Shown here in pieces: positions 1 through 11,295 of a DNA stretch of 64,000 nucleotides. Position 1 is the first letter of the stretch, and each line of letters begins with the position of its first letter. The notes beneath the pieces were generated by a model. It ran no database searches. It was not told the origin of the DNA and was given only the letters and a program-made list of their open reading frames with translations. The position numbers and the translations under genes are program-made. Source of the DNA: Leptodactylus fallax (taxonomy: Eukaryota; Chordata; Amphibia; Anura; Leptodactylidae); contig CAMRHE010000011.1 in assembly GCA_947044405.1 (NCBI GenBank), positions 8,139,501 to 8,203,500 on the forward strand. The letters are read 5' to 3'.

Positions 1-66
1 ATCTGAAGGTATTAACAATTGTCTGTTTCCTCCACAAGCAACTCGCTGGGGGACTGAGAAATCCAT

Positions 67-2112
67 TTGTGCCTCTGTAATATCAAAGTCAAGGTTCTTC
101 AGGAGAAGTCTAGCTGGTCGGGAAAAGGCTTTCCGGTACGAAAAGGATACTTTTTCAAGCAGCAAAGGAGAAGAACAACGGTGACCAAGATGACAGCAGG
201 AAAAGTAAGTATGGATTTCTCAACATTAAAACACCTAGCTAAACACAGTACATTCAACCCAGTACCACCCACAACCTATAAATCAGGAGAAATGTTGTGG
301 TCTGCTTTGCTGGATCAGGCCTATGCTCATGATAAAAACTGTATTAGTAAACGGACAGTTTTTAACAAAACTTCCAAAAGATTACAAATGTTAGCAAAAC
401 TAGTGTTTACTTTTGAGGATACAATCTGGAAGCCAGAGCATGCTGAGATCCTAGCAAACATGAAAGGGACAGTGGAGAGAGCTAACAATGCAAACTCCCA
501 CTGTCATTGTTGTGTAGACAATGTCAAGCAGATTCACATGTTAGAAACTCAATTGAAAGATGAGGCACTTTGTATAATTGAGAGAGGAAAGGAGATTTGT
601 ATGTTGGAATCCAAACTCTCTGACAAAGAGAATTATTATTCTGACATGGACAAAGAACTCCTTCGATTATACACTGAGAACAATCAGTTTAGAAGTAAAA
701 TTACTTCCACAGAAGCAATGTTAGTGACACTAAGAGAGGAACAAGCGGCAAACTCGCAAATCATTGCGAATTTGCAGCAGATCATCTCTGACTTGTCACG
801 GCCTAGTACTAACAGCACGGTACCCTTGCCAACGAAACAGATTTGTGTCTCAGGAATGGCACAGGAGGGGACTGGGGCGATCAGACCCACGGCTCCTGCG
901 GATCAGAGATCCAGTAGTCCATTTTGTGATACTAGGACTCCAGTGGAGCGTGCACTACAATTCTCTCCAACACCTTTGGAGAGGAGAGACAGCGGACGCC
1001 TCCATGGACAGGACTCAAATTGGGGACTAAGTAGTGGATGGGAAACTGTACATACGGCTTCCAACCTACCTACACGTCCTGAAAGGTCAGTGGAATTTTA
1101 TCCTAGCCATAACAACATGGAAAAGATAAATTTCCTGTTACGGATCTGCAAAGAGATCCCTAAGTATGACCCTGATACAGATCCATTTACAGCCTGTGAT
1201 ATGTTTGAAGGACATTGCAGGAAATATTCTGTGCCTCCAGAATATCGTATGGAGCTGTTTAAATTGTGGTTGCCTACACACCTCAACCAAAGGTATGAGG
1301 CAACAGAGAGAACAAGTCCCAAGAATGGCCTATTTTATGATGAGGAAGAACGCCTTTCAATACTCATGAAACTGGCAACAGGACACTGGGATGTTACTCC
1401 AGAAATCCTGACAAAATTCAAACCCACCTTACAGGACGAACCTTCGTCCCTCTGTGGTCGGTTTGAAGCAATGTACAGGAAGATCACAAAGGATCAAGGT
1501 ATAGGAGTCCCACAAGGCATGGTTCGCATGTTTGTGTACAAATTCCCATACCTTGACACCGCAATTCGACTAAGTGCAGCAAGGGAACCAACGCTCACTG
1601 ATGCAGCCATGATTATTGAACAGTATAGACAAGATCTACTGCGCAATAAAAAGTCTGTGAAAATCAGGGAGCGTGGAAAGGTCCATGTCAAATCACAAGA
1701 TGAACATGGACACCACGCTAAGCCACACATGTCTGTCTACCCCACAGCTCCTCCAACTGAAAAGATGGGAGACATACGATGCTTTCTGTGTTTACAGGTT
1801 GGACACATTAAAAGAAACTGCCCTCAAGAAGTTCGCAATCGTACAAACCCAGAGAAAAATGGCAATAATAATGGTTTCAAGATGAAGCCAAATTACGCCA
1901 AACAAGTTGGGAAACAGACAGATAGCAATCAGGGACATTTGCCAGAACAGGCACAGAAACGTGTGACACTTATAAATGCCCCTGATAGACCAGAGGATAG
2001 AACATTAGGTGTAGAACATCATAAGTCTGCACAGAATGTTGAAACTCAGCAACCACAAGTGGCAGTACGTACCTCAGAGGTACCTACTGAGAATCTGGTG
2101 CAGATTGACTGA
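67..2112 (+). CDS. gag: Retroviral Gag polyprotein, ERV copy 1
   Basis: Uninterrupted 681-codon frame encoding the structural polyprotein that assembles the core. Residues about 150-245 are rich in charged and leucine residues and look like a coiled coil. A capsid-like region follows. One CCHC zinc knuckle (C-x2-C-x4-H-x4-C) occupies residues 572-585 (nt 1780-1821) and marks the nucleocapsid. No N-terminal glycine for myristoylation is seen. The ATG at 67 is shared with copy 2, whereas the Met at 190 is Ile in copy 2, so 67 or the later Met at 211 is the more likely start. AAAGTAAGT around 202-210 matches a splice donor and may serve env mRNA. The frame ends at UGA 2110-2112, with pro-pol continuing in the same frame in the undamaged arrangement. 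Compared with copy 2 (675 aa) there is a small insertion near residue 275. Confidence 0.9.
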   Translation: MCLCNIKVKVLQEKSSWSGKGFPVRKGYFFKQQRRRTTVTKMTAGKVSMDFSTLKHLAKHSTFNPVPPTTYKSGEMLWSALLDQAYAHDKNCISKRTVFNKTSKRLQMLAKLVFTFEDTIWKPEHAEILANMKGTVERANNANSHCHCCVDNVKQIHMLETQLKDEALCIIERGKEICMLESKLSDKENYYSDMDKELLRLYTENNQFRSKITSTEAMLVTLREEQAANSQIIANLQQIISDLSRPSTNSTVPLPTKQICVSGMAQEGTGAIRPTAPADQRSSSPFCDTRTPVERALQFSPTPLERRDSGRLHGQDSNWGLSSGWETVHTASNLPTRPERSVEFYPSHNNMEKINFLLRICKEIPKYDPDTDPFTACDMFEGHCRKYSVPPEYRMELFKLWLPTHLNQRYEATERTSPKNGLFYDEEERLSILMKLATGHWDVTPEILTKFKPTLQDEPSSLCGRFEAMYRKITKDQGIGVPQGMVRMFVYKFPYLDTAIRLSAAREPTLTDAAMIIEQYRQDLLRNKKSVKIRERGKVHVKSQDEHGHHAKPHMSVYPTAPPTEKMGDIRCFLCLQVGHIKRNCPQEVRNRTNPEKNGNNNGFKMKPNYAKQVGKQTDSNQGHLPEQAQKRVTLINAPDRPEDRTLGVEHHKSAQNVETQQPQVAVRTSEVPTENLVQID

Positions 2113-2118
2113 CGGTCA
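2110..2118 (+). promoter_or_regulatory. Gag-pol UGA readthrough site (copy 1)
   Basis: The gag stop is UGA followed by CGG. Downstream codons in the gag frame stay open into protease until the 13-bp deletion near 2196. The same site is in copy 2 at 37671-37663. UGA followed by C is a recognised leaky context in other viruses. Readthrough itself is inferred. Confidence 0.6.
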
Positions 2119-2483
2119 GGGATCCCTAAAGATCTGGCTCCAATATGTCACATCATACTGGATTCTTCAGGGAGACCCCACATTAAAGCCAGAATACCAA
2201 GATCATGCTCGACACTGGAGCAGAAATTTCTATTACCAATGTCAAACATGATCTACACCCCAACAGCCCTCAGTGTATGGTGATCGGATTTGATCAACAA
2301 CAAGGGGGGGTGAGAGCCCACAGGATAGATGAAGTTCTAGTTGAGCTTGACAGAAATAGGACCTTGAAGATCCCAATGTGGTATTACCCTGGTACTGATA
2401 ACATCATCGGTACCAATGTTATGACACAAAATGGATGGATAATCGATTTGGCAAACTGTATTGTTTGGAGGGGTCCAAGATGA
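2113..2483 (+). pseudogene. pro: Retroviral aspartic protease region, ERV copy 1 (broken)
   Basis: The active-site motif LDTGAEISI is at about 2208-2234 and identifies a retropepsin. Copy 2 carries 13 extra bases just upstream (between 2195 and 2196 here), so this copy has a 13-bp deletion that puts protease out of frame with gag and places a TAA at 2184. The protease frame then runs to a TGA at 2481-2483, where copy 2 has an arginine codon, so a point nonsense mutation separates protease from reverse transcriptase. The G7 run at 2304-2310 is intact here and one base shorter in copy 2. Confidence 0.85.
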
Positions 2484-2489
2484 TCAAAG

Positions 2490-5063
2490 GTGTATGTCAT
2501 ACAGCACCATTGTCTGGGACCACCCCTACCAGCAATTGAGAATTCTTCCAATGTGCTGGAACACAAATGGCCAGAGGTCTCACACAACATAGACCTTGAA
2601 CCTATTGTGTTCGAATATCCAGACTTGTGGGCTCAAAGCAAAAATGATTGTGGAAGAATGGTTGGCGTTCAGGTGGACATACAAGGGCCAGACCCTCCAC
2701 CTCAGTGTCAATACCGCTTTCCGCCTGAGGCGACACAATCAATCCTAGAGACAGTCCAAGACCTGGAAGTAAGGGGTGTGGTCATAGAGGGTAATTCAAA
2801 GTGCAATAATCCTTTATGGCCTGTGAAAAAGAAGGGTGCAGGTGTTGAAACTACATGGAGGCTTACAATAGACCTTCGCATCCTTAATAAGCACACCCCC
2901 ATGTCTGCACCTGTGGTCGCTCAGACTCCCGACATAATGGCAAGGGTAAGCGGCAAAAGTCGTATATTCTCAACCATCGATGTCGCCAATGGATTCTTTT
3001 CCATCGAACTGACAGAGAGCTGCAGGTACAAGTTCGCCTTCACAGTGGGTAACAAGCAGTATATATTCTGTGTACTGCCCCAGGGGTTTCACCGTAGTCC
3101 TACATATTTTCACCAGGCATTAGCGGCTGTATTAAGTGTGTTCTCATGGCCAGAATGTTTGCTGCAATATGTAGACGACCTTCTCCTTCACACAGAAACC
3201 ATGGAAGACCATCTGGTTCTGTTGAAGGAACTGTTAGGACTCCTGGCCCAGGCTGAACTCAAGCTGAGCCCTCATAAGGCAAACTTGGCTAGGACAGAAG
3301 TCACCTTCCTTGGTGTCCAGATTTCATATGGAGCCAAGGGCATCCTGGCTGCCCCTGTGGAAGCCATGGTGAAGATACCCAGGCCAGACTCTCTACAGAA
3401 CTTACGCAAGTTCCTAGGAGTAGCCAACTTCATGAGGGAGTTCATAGAGGATTTTGCCGTCAAAGCAAAACCACTCTATGAACTTCTTAGAGGGGAACAG
3501 CCTTCTCTGAAGGACTGGTCAGAGACACAGGAAGAGGCCTTTTCAACTCTGAAAAGAGATCTCTCATCCGCCCCAGTCCTAGCCACCCCTCACCCAGAAG
3601 GAAAACTGGCCATACAAGCCCATGCTGGCGCAGAGTCTATTTCTACGGTCCTTCTTCAAAAGATAGGATCTGAGTATAGACCTCTAGGGTACTTCTCCAG
3701 GCTCCTTTCACCAGTTGAAAGGGGTTTTGATGAATGTGCTAAACAACTGACAGCCATACACTATGCGGTTAAAGCTACCGAGCATATTGTGGGTTTCAGA
3801 CCCGTCACTGTACAGACTCCACATTCCCCGCTGGCACTCTTGCTTCGAGATACACTCCCTGGAGTCTCACAACAGAGATTTGGGAAGTGGATCATGGAGC
3901 TGAGTGGGCGAAATCTGACAGTGGACCACAAAGCAAAATATGTTCTCTCCCAGTTGTTAAATATGACAGGGATAGAACATGATTGTGGTCAACTAACGCA
4001 GGTCACTGATCCCCAGCTATTCAGGATGACCACTAATCCCGATGACAGAGTCATCTTTGTTGATGGCTCTCGATTCTGCTTGAACGGCACCTACATGACA
4101 GGATTTGCAGTGCTGGATGAGACCATGGGTACTCAGAAGCTGGTAAGGTTGACTGGTCACATGTCAGCACAATGGGCTGAACTGGAGGCCGTCAGAGAAG
4201 CCCTTCTCATTCAGCCTCCAGGGAATCGTACTATATATAGCGACAGCTCATATGTAGTCCGATCTCTCACTTTGCATCTGGACACTTGGAAACGACAAGG
4301 GTTTGTGGACAGCCAAAATAAACCTTTAGCTCATGCCTCAGTCCTGAAAGAGTTGTGGGAATGGGGCATGGCACATCCTGGGAATGCTTCAATCATAAAA
4401 ATTCCAGCACACCAGAAGGGTGATAACCCTCTGATCCGGGGTAACAACAAAGCAGATGAGTCTGCCAAATTGGTTGCAGTGTCTGGAGTCCTCCAGGAAT
4501 CAGACACTGAAGCCATACCCGTACACCAGATTAAAATCAGAAACAAACAACTCAAAGATGGTCCAGTGTCATTTGAAGAGAAACAGTCAAAGGATCCTTT
4601 GCTGGCAGCACACCTTACCAGCCCACAAGATCCCTGGACAGTCCAACAGGGCATCTTGTGTTATGACACTGGAACCAAACCACTCCCTCTACCGGTGGTC
4701 CCACAGCATCTGCAAGCAGAACTAACAAGACTCAATCATCAGTTGTTGGGTCATCTGAGTCGGGACAAACTTTTGACCCTACTCAAGGACAAATTATACT
4801 GGCCAGGTATGTCCAAGACGGTAGAGGAAGTTACACAACAATGCCTGGTATGTGCTCAGGTAAACCCAAGGGCATCCGCCCTGAAGCCAGTGTTGCAGCG
4901 GGTTCCTCCAGCGGAGGGACCATGGTCTACTTTACAAATTGATTACATAGGACCATTACCGGCAGGCAGCCGTAACTGTCGCTATGCATTGGTGGTGGTG
5001 GATGTCTTCTCAAAATGGGTAGAAGCCATCCCTACAGTAAATGACTCCGCTACTACTACTGCT
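2490..5063 (+). pseudogene. pol: Retroviral Pol: RT, RNase H and N-terminal integrase, ERV copy 1 (truncated)
   Basis: A long frame holds reverse transcriptase with YVDD at 3168-3179, RNase H starting at the DGS motif near 4061, and the integrase zinc domain (HHCC, about 4734-4860) followed by the first catalytic Asp in IDYIGPL near 4938. The frame is broken twice. TGA 2481-2483 cuts it off from protease. At 5063/5064 about 1.35 kb present in copy 2 is missing, so the integrase core and C-terminal domain and the start of env are gone. The frame then reads about 20 unrelated residues from env DNA and stops at 5126. No functional integrase can be made. Confidence 0.92.
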
Positions 5064-6695
5064 CGGTTATTTCATCACCTATGCACACTGGGAACCAGAC
5101 ACTCAGATGGTAATGTCAGACTCTAACCCATGGAGATGGGATATAGTCTGTAACGGAGTGGATTCTCCAATAATTGATGTATGGATGGATGGGACCCCTA
5201 TGACTGAGGAATACCGGAATAGATATGTATCTTCTGATTGGAAGGATCCCAGAGGCAGAGATATTAACTTTGCTATCAATATTGATGGTTCATTTAAATG
5301 GCCATTTTGTGAGGCAGTCGATGAGGGGTGTTGGACATTTACACAGTGGGTTTATCTTTCCACAACTAAACCCATCTGGAATCTCGTATTAGAGACTGGA
5401 GAAGGTGACCAATGGTATCCATTTAAAGGAAGAGGTAAAGTATGTGTGACTGTGGTAAGGGTCCCTTATGAAACTGAAGTTCTTCAGCCAGTAAAACCCC
5501 ACAGGGATTCCTGTAATGCCCCAACCTATCAAATGGCTGATCCCATAGCTCCACAGTTAGCATCTCCCTGGAAAATCATCACCAAAACCAAATTCGTCCT
5601 ATATACCTGGAGGATTTCGGTTGATGATTTTAGAGTAGACCACTGGGACCATAGATGTATGGAGTTTGTGAGGAATCAGATCGATATGATAAAAGGATGG
5701 GTAGAGGTGGGACAAGAAGTAAGGAAGGATGCTACCAGATACAGGGTTTAGGAGGAGGTGCAATGGGAATAGGGGCACTGAACACATATAGATGCCACTA
5801 GCTCCCTATCTTCTGCTTTACGAGAGAAGTTTACACTATTAGTCATGGGTCTCCTGGAAGAACAGGATAGAGCTCAGCTTGCTCTGGCATGTACTCAGGT
5901 TCAGGGTGAACTTTCCAGCAACCTTAAACATATTGTGTCCTCACTGTATAATGGACACTACCCTTTTAACCTCCAGCAAAGGGTGAGTCCTTTTATCACT
6001 CCTTTTGCTGCCAACCATACTAACTGGTGGGTCATTCAGTGGCATGGGTGCCATAATCTCACTTGCACTGCTTCATCCCTGGCACCTGTCTCTGGCAATG
6101 TGAGACGTGGGTATGGTGCTATCAACCTAGGTATAATGCATATACCATTTATACAACTAACTGCACCGAAAGAGGTGAACTCCTCCCAGGAGCATATTGT
6201 ACCCTTTATCCCGTTCTAGGTGTCGATGTAGCAGAGCAGAAGGGGAGAACACCGATTACCCCAGAGAAGAGGTTGGATATCCATCCAGATACTCCTGTAA
6301 GGCTCCAGAGGATCCCTCTTGGTTTTGACAGAAAACTGAGACACCTGCTACTAGACTTCACTAAGGAGGAAGGTGTCATAGAGAAGCTCAAAGACTCTGA
6401 AAAGCAGGCCACCATCTTATTGAAACATGACCAGTCAAAGATAACAGAGATGGTTCATGCCCTGGAGAAGGACTCAGCCGTATCTTGGTGGGAGAGTCTG
6501 TTCGGATATAGCCCCAAAGCAACATCATTCTTCAATCTGCTTGTACACCCAGCCATAGTCCTCCTCGTCCTAGTGGCCATTATGTATATAGGAATGATCT
6601 TCATCTATAGGAAGATAAAAGGCCTGGCCCGTCAGCTTCAAAAGGGCCAGGCCGTACATCACGAACTTACCCGAAGGCAGGGACTAAGGACTTGA
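5064..6695 (+). pseudogene. env: Retroviral Env remnant, ERV copy 1 (four deletions)
   Basis: Begins in mid surface subunit at the pol-env deletion joint and ends with the transmembrane tail at 6695. Against copy 2 it lacks: the N-terminal third; 34 bp at about 5746, which removes the basic RGRR cleavage site and part of the fusion-peptide region and shifts the frame to a TAG at 5749; a segment at about 5784; and roughly 270 bp at about 6139. Open pieces are 5041-5751, 5845-6219 and 6063-6695. The last piece keeps a hydrophobic membrane anchor near 6540-6615 and a short basic cytoplasmic tail. No complete Env is encoded. Confidence 0.9.
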
Positions 6696-7925
6696 TACCA
6701 ATACAGTCCCAGCCTTAACTTGTAAATAATGTTTTCAATGTAATTTTCTATATTCTTATACATTTTTGCATTTTTGTGTGTGCACATAGACACTTCAGGT
6801 GTAAGTGCCTGTTATGGTCTGTACAACAACATAATCCTCCCACACTGAACACTGAGTGTGTTTGTGTATAGACATACTTGCATTTGCATCTTTTAGTGTA
6901 ATTCCCATCTACACCTGGGTCTGAAGATTCATGTGTTTATGGATGAGTAGGAAACACGTGCTCTTGTGGCAGGAGTCTCTATGTGCACCAATACCAGCAC
7001 ATCCTTTTATTTTTATTGCCTTGATATATAGGGGGGTGGAAATTTGTGTGTTTGGTGGATGAGTGGGATATATATATATATGTTCTTGATCTATAGGGGG
7101 GTGGGAATTTGTGTGTTTGGTGGATGAGTGGGATATATATATATGTTCTTAATCTATAGGGGGGTGGGAATTTGTGTGTTTGGTGGATGAGTGGGATATA
7201 TATATAAGTTACATTAATTTCTGTTAGGTAAAGGGGTGTAAGGATCCTTAGGGACAGGTAAGGTACCCCTACACTGTAAGGTAATTGCCACCTCGGCCAT
7301 ATAAAATGGTATGGTTCATAATGGATGGATTGAATGTCAGGTACAGGGGACATGGGAAGCAGTGCCTCTCCCCACAATTCGATTTTAGGTCCTGGGACAT
7401 CATTTCAGATGCAGGTTCACAGACCTGCCTTGATAAAAGTCCAGGTTTTTCTGTTCATGGAGGCCGGTGACAACTTCACTGGTGACCTGTGCTTAAGTAC
7501 AGGTAGAGGTCCTGTAGAACAGTTGGTGTCATGTGGCAAGGTGGTCTAACCCTGCGTGAGCTTCAGTCCGGACCAAAGGTGGTGCTGCATGTACCGTGAC
7601 AATGGACTGTGGTTTAAAGGTCTTACCTGACTAACTGTGGGATGGATAAAAATGTTCCCGTCCAGGTCAGTGTGACATATTGGGGTGGATCATAGAAAGT
7701 ATCACTGACACCGCAAATCAGGACGCGCAAAAGACGTTTTCTGTGAGCAGAGGATATTGGGCGACAGTCATAGGTGGGAAAGTGTCCCTGGAAATGATCG
7801 ATGTCTTGGTATCTAAATCCAAATTATACTTCACTCCATCCTGAACCATTACCAGGAATGAATAGGGCTGATGGGGCAATAATGACCAAACAAACACTTC
7901 CTCAAATTACATTGTCGTGTTCCCG
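6696..7925 (+). other. ERV copy 1 region between env and 3' LTR
   Basis: About 1.2 kb of non-coding-looking sequence shared with copy 2. It contains a 63-65-bp tandem repeat (7022-7208) and a 71-codon open frame at 7334-7549 that is also open in copy 2 (30800-30585). The two 71-residue products differ at about five positions, so I see no sign of protein constraint and do not call a gene. Confidence 0.6.
7022..7208 (+). repeat. 63-65-bp tandem repeat in ERV 3' UTR
   Basis: Three copies of a unit that starts near a G6 run (G runs at 7031, 7096 and 7159) and includes a TATATATA tract. Copy 2 has a single unit at about 30925-30985, so the array expanded in copy 1 or contracted in copy 2. Confidence 0.85.
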
Positions 7926-7938
7926 ACAACAGGGGGAT
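7926..7938 (+). promoter_or_regulatory. Polypurine tract, ERV copy 1
   Basis: ACAACAGGGGGAT abuts the 3' LTR, the expected position for plus-strand DNA priming. The identical tract is in copy 2. Confidence 0.8.
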
Positions 7939-8290
7939 TGTAAAGGGAAGTGCTTACCACAAACATTAATATATATATATTTATCTATTATCTCAATCAT
8001 TCCATTCAGAACTTCTGAACATAAGTGTCTGCATGCTACAAAACCTGTTTTCTAACAGACATCAAGCATGGGCCAGGAAGACTTTTGTTTAACATAATGA
8101 GATGGAATATGCTAATGAGACCTCCATAGTGATGTTAATCAGACCCAGAGATAAGCCACTGAACAAGGAGTCAGATGGGGGAGGTAGGTCATTACCCCTA
8201 GGCCAAGGATCAATTTTAAGTGTTAGAGCGCCATCCCAAGACTCATAAGAAGTATTGCATCTAAACTTATATTACAATACCAAGAGCCTG

Positions 8291-8337
8291 ATTGGAGTGA
8301 CAACATCTAGGTGGGCGGAGTTGTGGGCCATATATAT
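8291..8337 (+). promoter_or_regulatory. LTR core promoter (CCAAT, GC box, TATA)
   Basis: ATTGG at 8291, GGGCGG at 8313 and TATATAT at 8331 are spaced as in a retroviral U3 promoter. Transcription would start roughly 25-30 bp downstream, near 8360. Confidence 0.65.
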
Positions 8338-8738
8338 GATGGGCCAAAAGCTCTCCCCCCTCTCTCTCTCTCTTCACCACCAGCCCTTGGGAGATGGATT
8401 GACCAGCTTCACCTAGACAAGCTCCATATACCACCAGAGCATGCATAATAAGGCTTAAGTATAACTTTCTCTCTCTATCCATCTATCCACCCATCATCCA
8501 TCTATTATCTATCTATCTATTTATCTATCAGTCACCCTCTATTAATCTGTATTACTACTGCTGTGTTCCTTACAGAAAGGGTCAGTTAGTAAATTGTCCA
8601 GGGGTTGTATGTGTGTGGTTGTATGTGTGTGTGTATGTAGCGATATCTGTAGGTTTTTAATTGGGTTCTGTACTTATTGTATTGCACTGTGTTAATACTG
8701 TTTTGTATTATTCTATAACCTAGTTCCATCATATTAAT

Positions 8739-8744
8739 AATAAA
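8739..8744 (+). terminator. LTR polyadenylation signal
   Basis: AATAAA about 400 bp downstream of the TATA box. The same signal is in copy 2 (29327-29332 on the minus strand). Confidence 0.6.
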
Positions 8745-8942
8745 CGTATTTTATGATTAATATTGTGGGGTAAATTATCGTACATGCAAACCAGTCAAGG
8801 AAACAGATAAGTAGATATACCTAAGGAGAAAGGAGGGAAATTGGTGAATATTAATTAGTAGTAACACCCAGATCTCTCTAACATAATGATGAAACAAGTC
8901 AGAAGTGAGGAATATTAATTATTAAGATTCATCTCCTTAACA

Positions 8943-10350
8943 CTCAGTATTTAAGTTTTTTTCATTTTTTTTTATTATTTATTAAACATTTTTGAAATGG
9001 AGAATTAATGTTTTTCTTTTAACTTTCATTCATTTTTCCAGCACACTGTGCACACGGTCAGGTGCATGTGGCCTTAAGCAGATTTCCTACAAACAACATG
9101 ATCTTATAAGTTAGCACAAAGAGATATGCTAACTATCTTATTTGTGTCTAGTTGTATTCCCCTCTGGGTATGAAGGAGTACCTGTGAAGGCTTTTAAGGC
9201 TTTTGTTAGCATGCTGTGATAGTGTATTAAATCGGGTTCATGCAAAATTGCATAGGTTAACTAAATTGGAAAAGTTCATAGTTATGTTTGAACATTTCCA
9301 TATGTATGCAAAGAATCACATTGCAGTTCGGGTAATCTATAATTATAATAATGATAACATGTGAAGGGTAAGTGCACAATACAAACAATTTTAATAATTA
9401 AAAGCAAACAACATTGTACCTACTTTCATTAGTTTAAATGCTTTTGTATGTCATAATATAAATCAATGTTCATTGGAGTAATTTCATATCAAAAACCTTT
9501 GGGATGCAAACATCCTATATAAACTTTTATTTTAATTCTAATATACTGTAATAATATAAATCAATGTTCATTGGAGTAATTTCATATCAAAAACCTTTGG
9601 GATGCAAACATCCTATATAAACTTTTATTTTAATTCTAATATACTTTAAATTATGAAATTATATTCCTAGCAAATGCAGTGTAAATTTCAAATGACATAA
9701 ATAACCTAGGGTTATCATTCAATCAAATAGTATAGTTACAATTATAAAGATGAATTGGATTAAAGACAGCAAACACAATAAAATATTTAAATTTAATATT
9801 TCAGAGATTGCTTCATTTTAATACAAATGTCCTTGTAAGATTTTTATGAAAACGAGGTTACTTCTAAAATTGCTTTTATCTATTCACTGCTTTGTTGTCT
9901 TGTAGAATGCAATTCCCAAATCATTATACATAGAATAATTTTATCTGCATCATCTTATATTTCCATAAGACTAAGTGCAAAAAAAAAGCGAATAAAAAGT
10001 TAAAAAAAAAAAAAAAAGTTGTAAAAATGGAAGTAGCACAAAATTTACAACTTAAAAATGAAATTACACATGACATTTTTTTACTTCATAGCATTTAGTG
10101 TTATGTGGAGAGAGGTTAAATATCTGATAAAATAATATGCACATAGTTAAGAAAGCACAAAACATATTTTACCTTTCTGCTTGTGTTTCTTAAAGCCTTC
10201 AAATTGCTTTGTGAAAAACAAGGTATGGAAAATTTCAGGTATTTTGAAGCAGATTTTTGAAGAAAAAGTCAGATGTGGATCCTAAATGGAGGTATTATGT
10301 ATGAAGGACAGATGATACTTCTCTCGTAGTATACCTTCTTTGCTAAGTGC
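8943..10350. other. AT-rich non-coding DNA
   Basis: No credible coding region. Holds poly-A-rich stretches (9980-10020) and the 98-bp tandem duplication listed separately. Confidence 0.7.
9453..9648. repeat. 98-bp tandem duplication
   Basis: 9453-9547 is repeated without change at 9551-9645, a head-to-tail duplication with a 98-bp period. The identity points to a recent event. Confidence 0.9.
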
Positions 10351-10354
10351 TTAA

Positions 10355-11291
10355 AGGGGTTTCCCACAAAGCAAGAACGGGTAGACCTGTCTCCACTGCA
10401 CATTCAGCAGTCAGCCTAATATGGAAGTGACTGGTGGTGGATGGCGCTCCTAATCGCTTCAATGGGAGTGGCGGAGGCAGTCGAAGTTTAAACACTTGTG
10501 TAAGGGAATTGCCTATTAAGCAATTCCCCAGAAGCTGCTGCAGGAACCTGGGAGGAAGGGGAAGGACAGAGACAGTGAGCCCTGAAACTACCCACCCCGA
10601 AGTCTCTACCTACTTGCCTCAACTACCCTAAGCGGTAGAGGACAATTGGGTGACGGTCCCTTCCTATAATAAGTGAACACTGAAAGCAGACAAGACAAAC
10701 AACAAAAAACGGTGGTCATGCTATCCAAGGGATCGGAATCGGACAGGCAACTGGGTAAAAAATCAGAATCCAAAAGCATAGTCAAGAGAGAAAAGTCAAG
10801 GTCAGAATATAGATAATCAAAAAAATAGTAAATGCTAGCGTGCTCAAAGAGGCTAATAGCAAGCACCCATAAGAGGACTAATGGGCTGTATATAGGAAGC
10901 CCGGAATCCTCTCCAGACATGATAGGAAGGCAAGTTGTCAATCAAAGAGCAACAGACGTTAACTCTCAGCAAACCAGAAGGAACTCAGAGTACTGGCTGG
11001 GCTGATACACTGCAATGAACTCTCAGTAGTGCTACAACAGAATACAACAGGAGGCCCAGGAGCAGGGAATCATAAGTGGACACACCTCCTGCGCCGTAGC
11101 ATTCGGCCGGAGGATGGCACAGAAGTCCGAACGGGCGCGGATGTTACAACTTGGCTATCTCTGGCACTCCCATCGAAGTGAATGGGACTGTCGTCCACCA
11201 CCAGTCACACCCATATTCAGCCTGACTGCTGTCAGACTGAATGTGCAGTGAGAGAAAGGTCCTCCCGCTCTTGCTTCATGGCATAACCCCT
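10355..11291. mobile_element. TTAA-type MITE split by a solo LTR
   Basis: Inverted arms begin AGGGGTTTCCCAC (10355) and end with the complement near 11291. TTAA flanks the left end and TTTA the right. Without the LTR insertion the element would be about 280 bp. TTAA targeting and end sequence suggest a piggyBac-type non-autonomous family. Confidence 0.65.
10499..11148 (-). repeat. Solo LTR (650 bp) with 5-bp target duplication
   Basis: Ends TG...CA and is flanked by ACTTG on both sides (10494-10498 and 11149-11153). No internal retroelement sequence is present, so the provirus has recombined away. It shares both ends and body with the solo LTR at 13373-14031 in the opposite orientation. A TATATA near 10875 read on the minus strand suggests minus orientation. 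Family not identified; Ty3/gypsy is possible. Confidence 0.8.
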
Positions 11292-11295
11292 TTTA

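Larger units (their letters stand above)
1..8942 (+). mobile_element. Endogenous retrovirus copy 1 (5' LTR outside window)
   Basis: This is a provirus read on the + strand: leader, gag, pro, pol, env, 3' UTR, polypurine tract and 3' LTR. The window opens inside the leader; position 1 corresponds to about 39765 of copy 2, so the 5' LTR and PBS of this copy lie upstream. Gag is open, pro-pol is shifted by a 13-bp deletion near 2196 and stopped at 2481, and a deletion at 5063/5064 joins the integrase region of pol directly to mid-env. Env has three more deletions. The copy is therefore defective for particle production. It is related to, but not identical with, the inverted copy at 29075-41109. 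Family assignment is inferred: in-frame gag-pol, a tRNA-Arg-like PBS (seen in copy 2) and a large Env recall snakehead-retrovirus-like elements. Confidence 0.93.
7939..8942 (+). repeat. 3' LTR of ERV copy 1
   Basis: Starts TGTAAAGG right after the polypurine tract and ends CCTTAACA. It is about 1004 bp against 1117-1120 bp for copy 2. U3 has an inverted CCAAT (8291), a GGGCGG box (8313) and TATATAT (8331). AATAAA is at 8739. It lacks the 26-bp repeat array and the roughly 55-bp duplicated LTR-end/PBS module present in copy 2. The matching 5' LTR and target duplication are outside the window. Confidence 0.9.

Noticed and set aside
5040..6140. Gaps of copy 1 relative to copy 2 as possible introns
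   Set aside because: The missing segments do not have consistent GT...AG borders, and the joints show short microhomology or none, so they are deletions.
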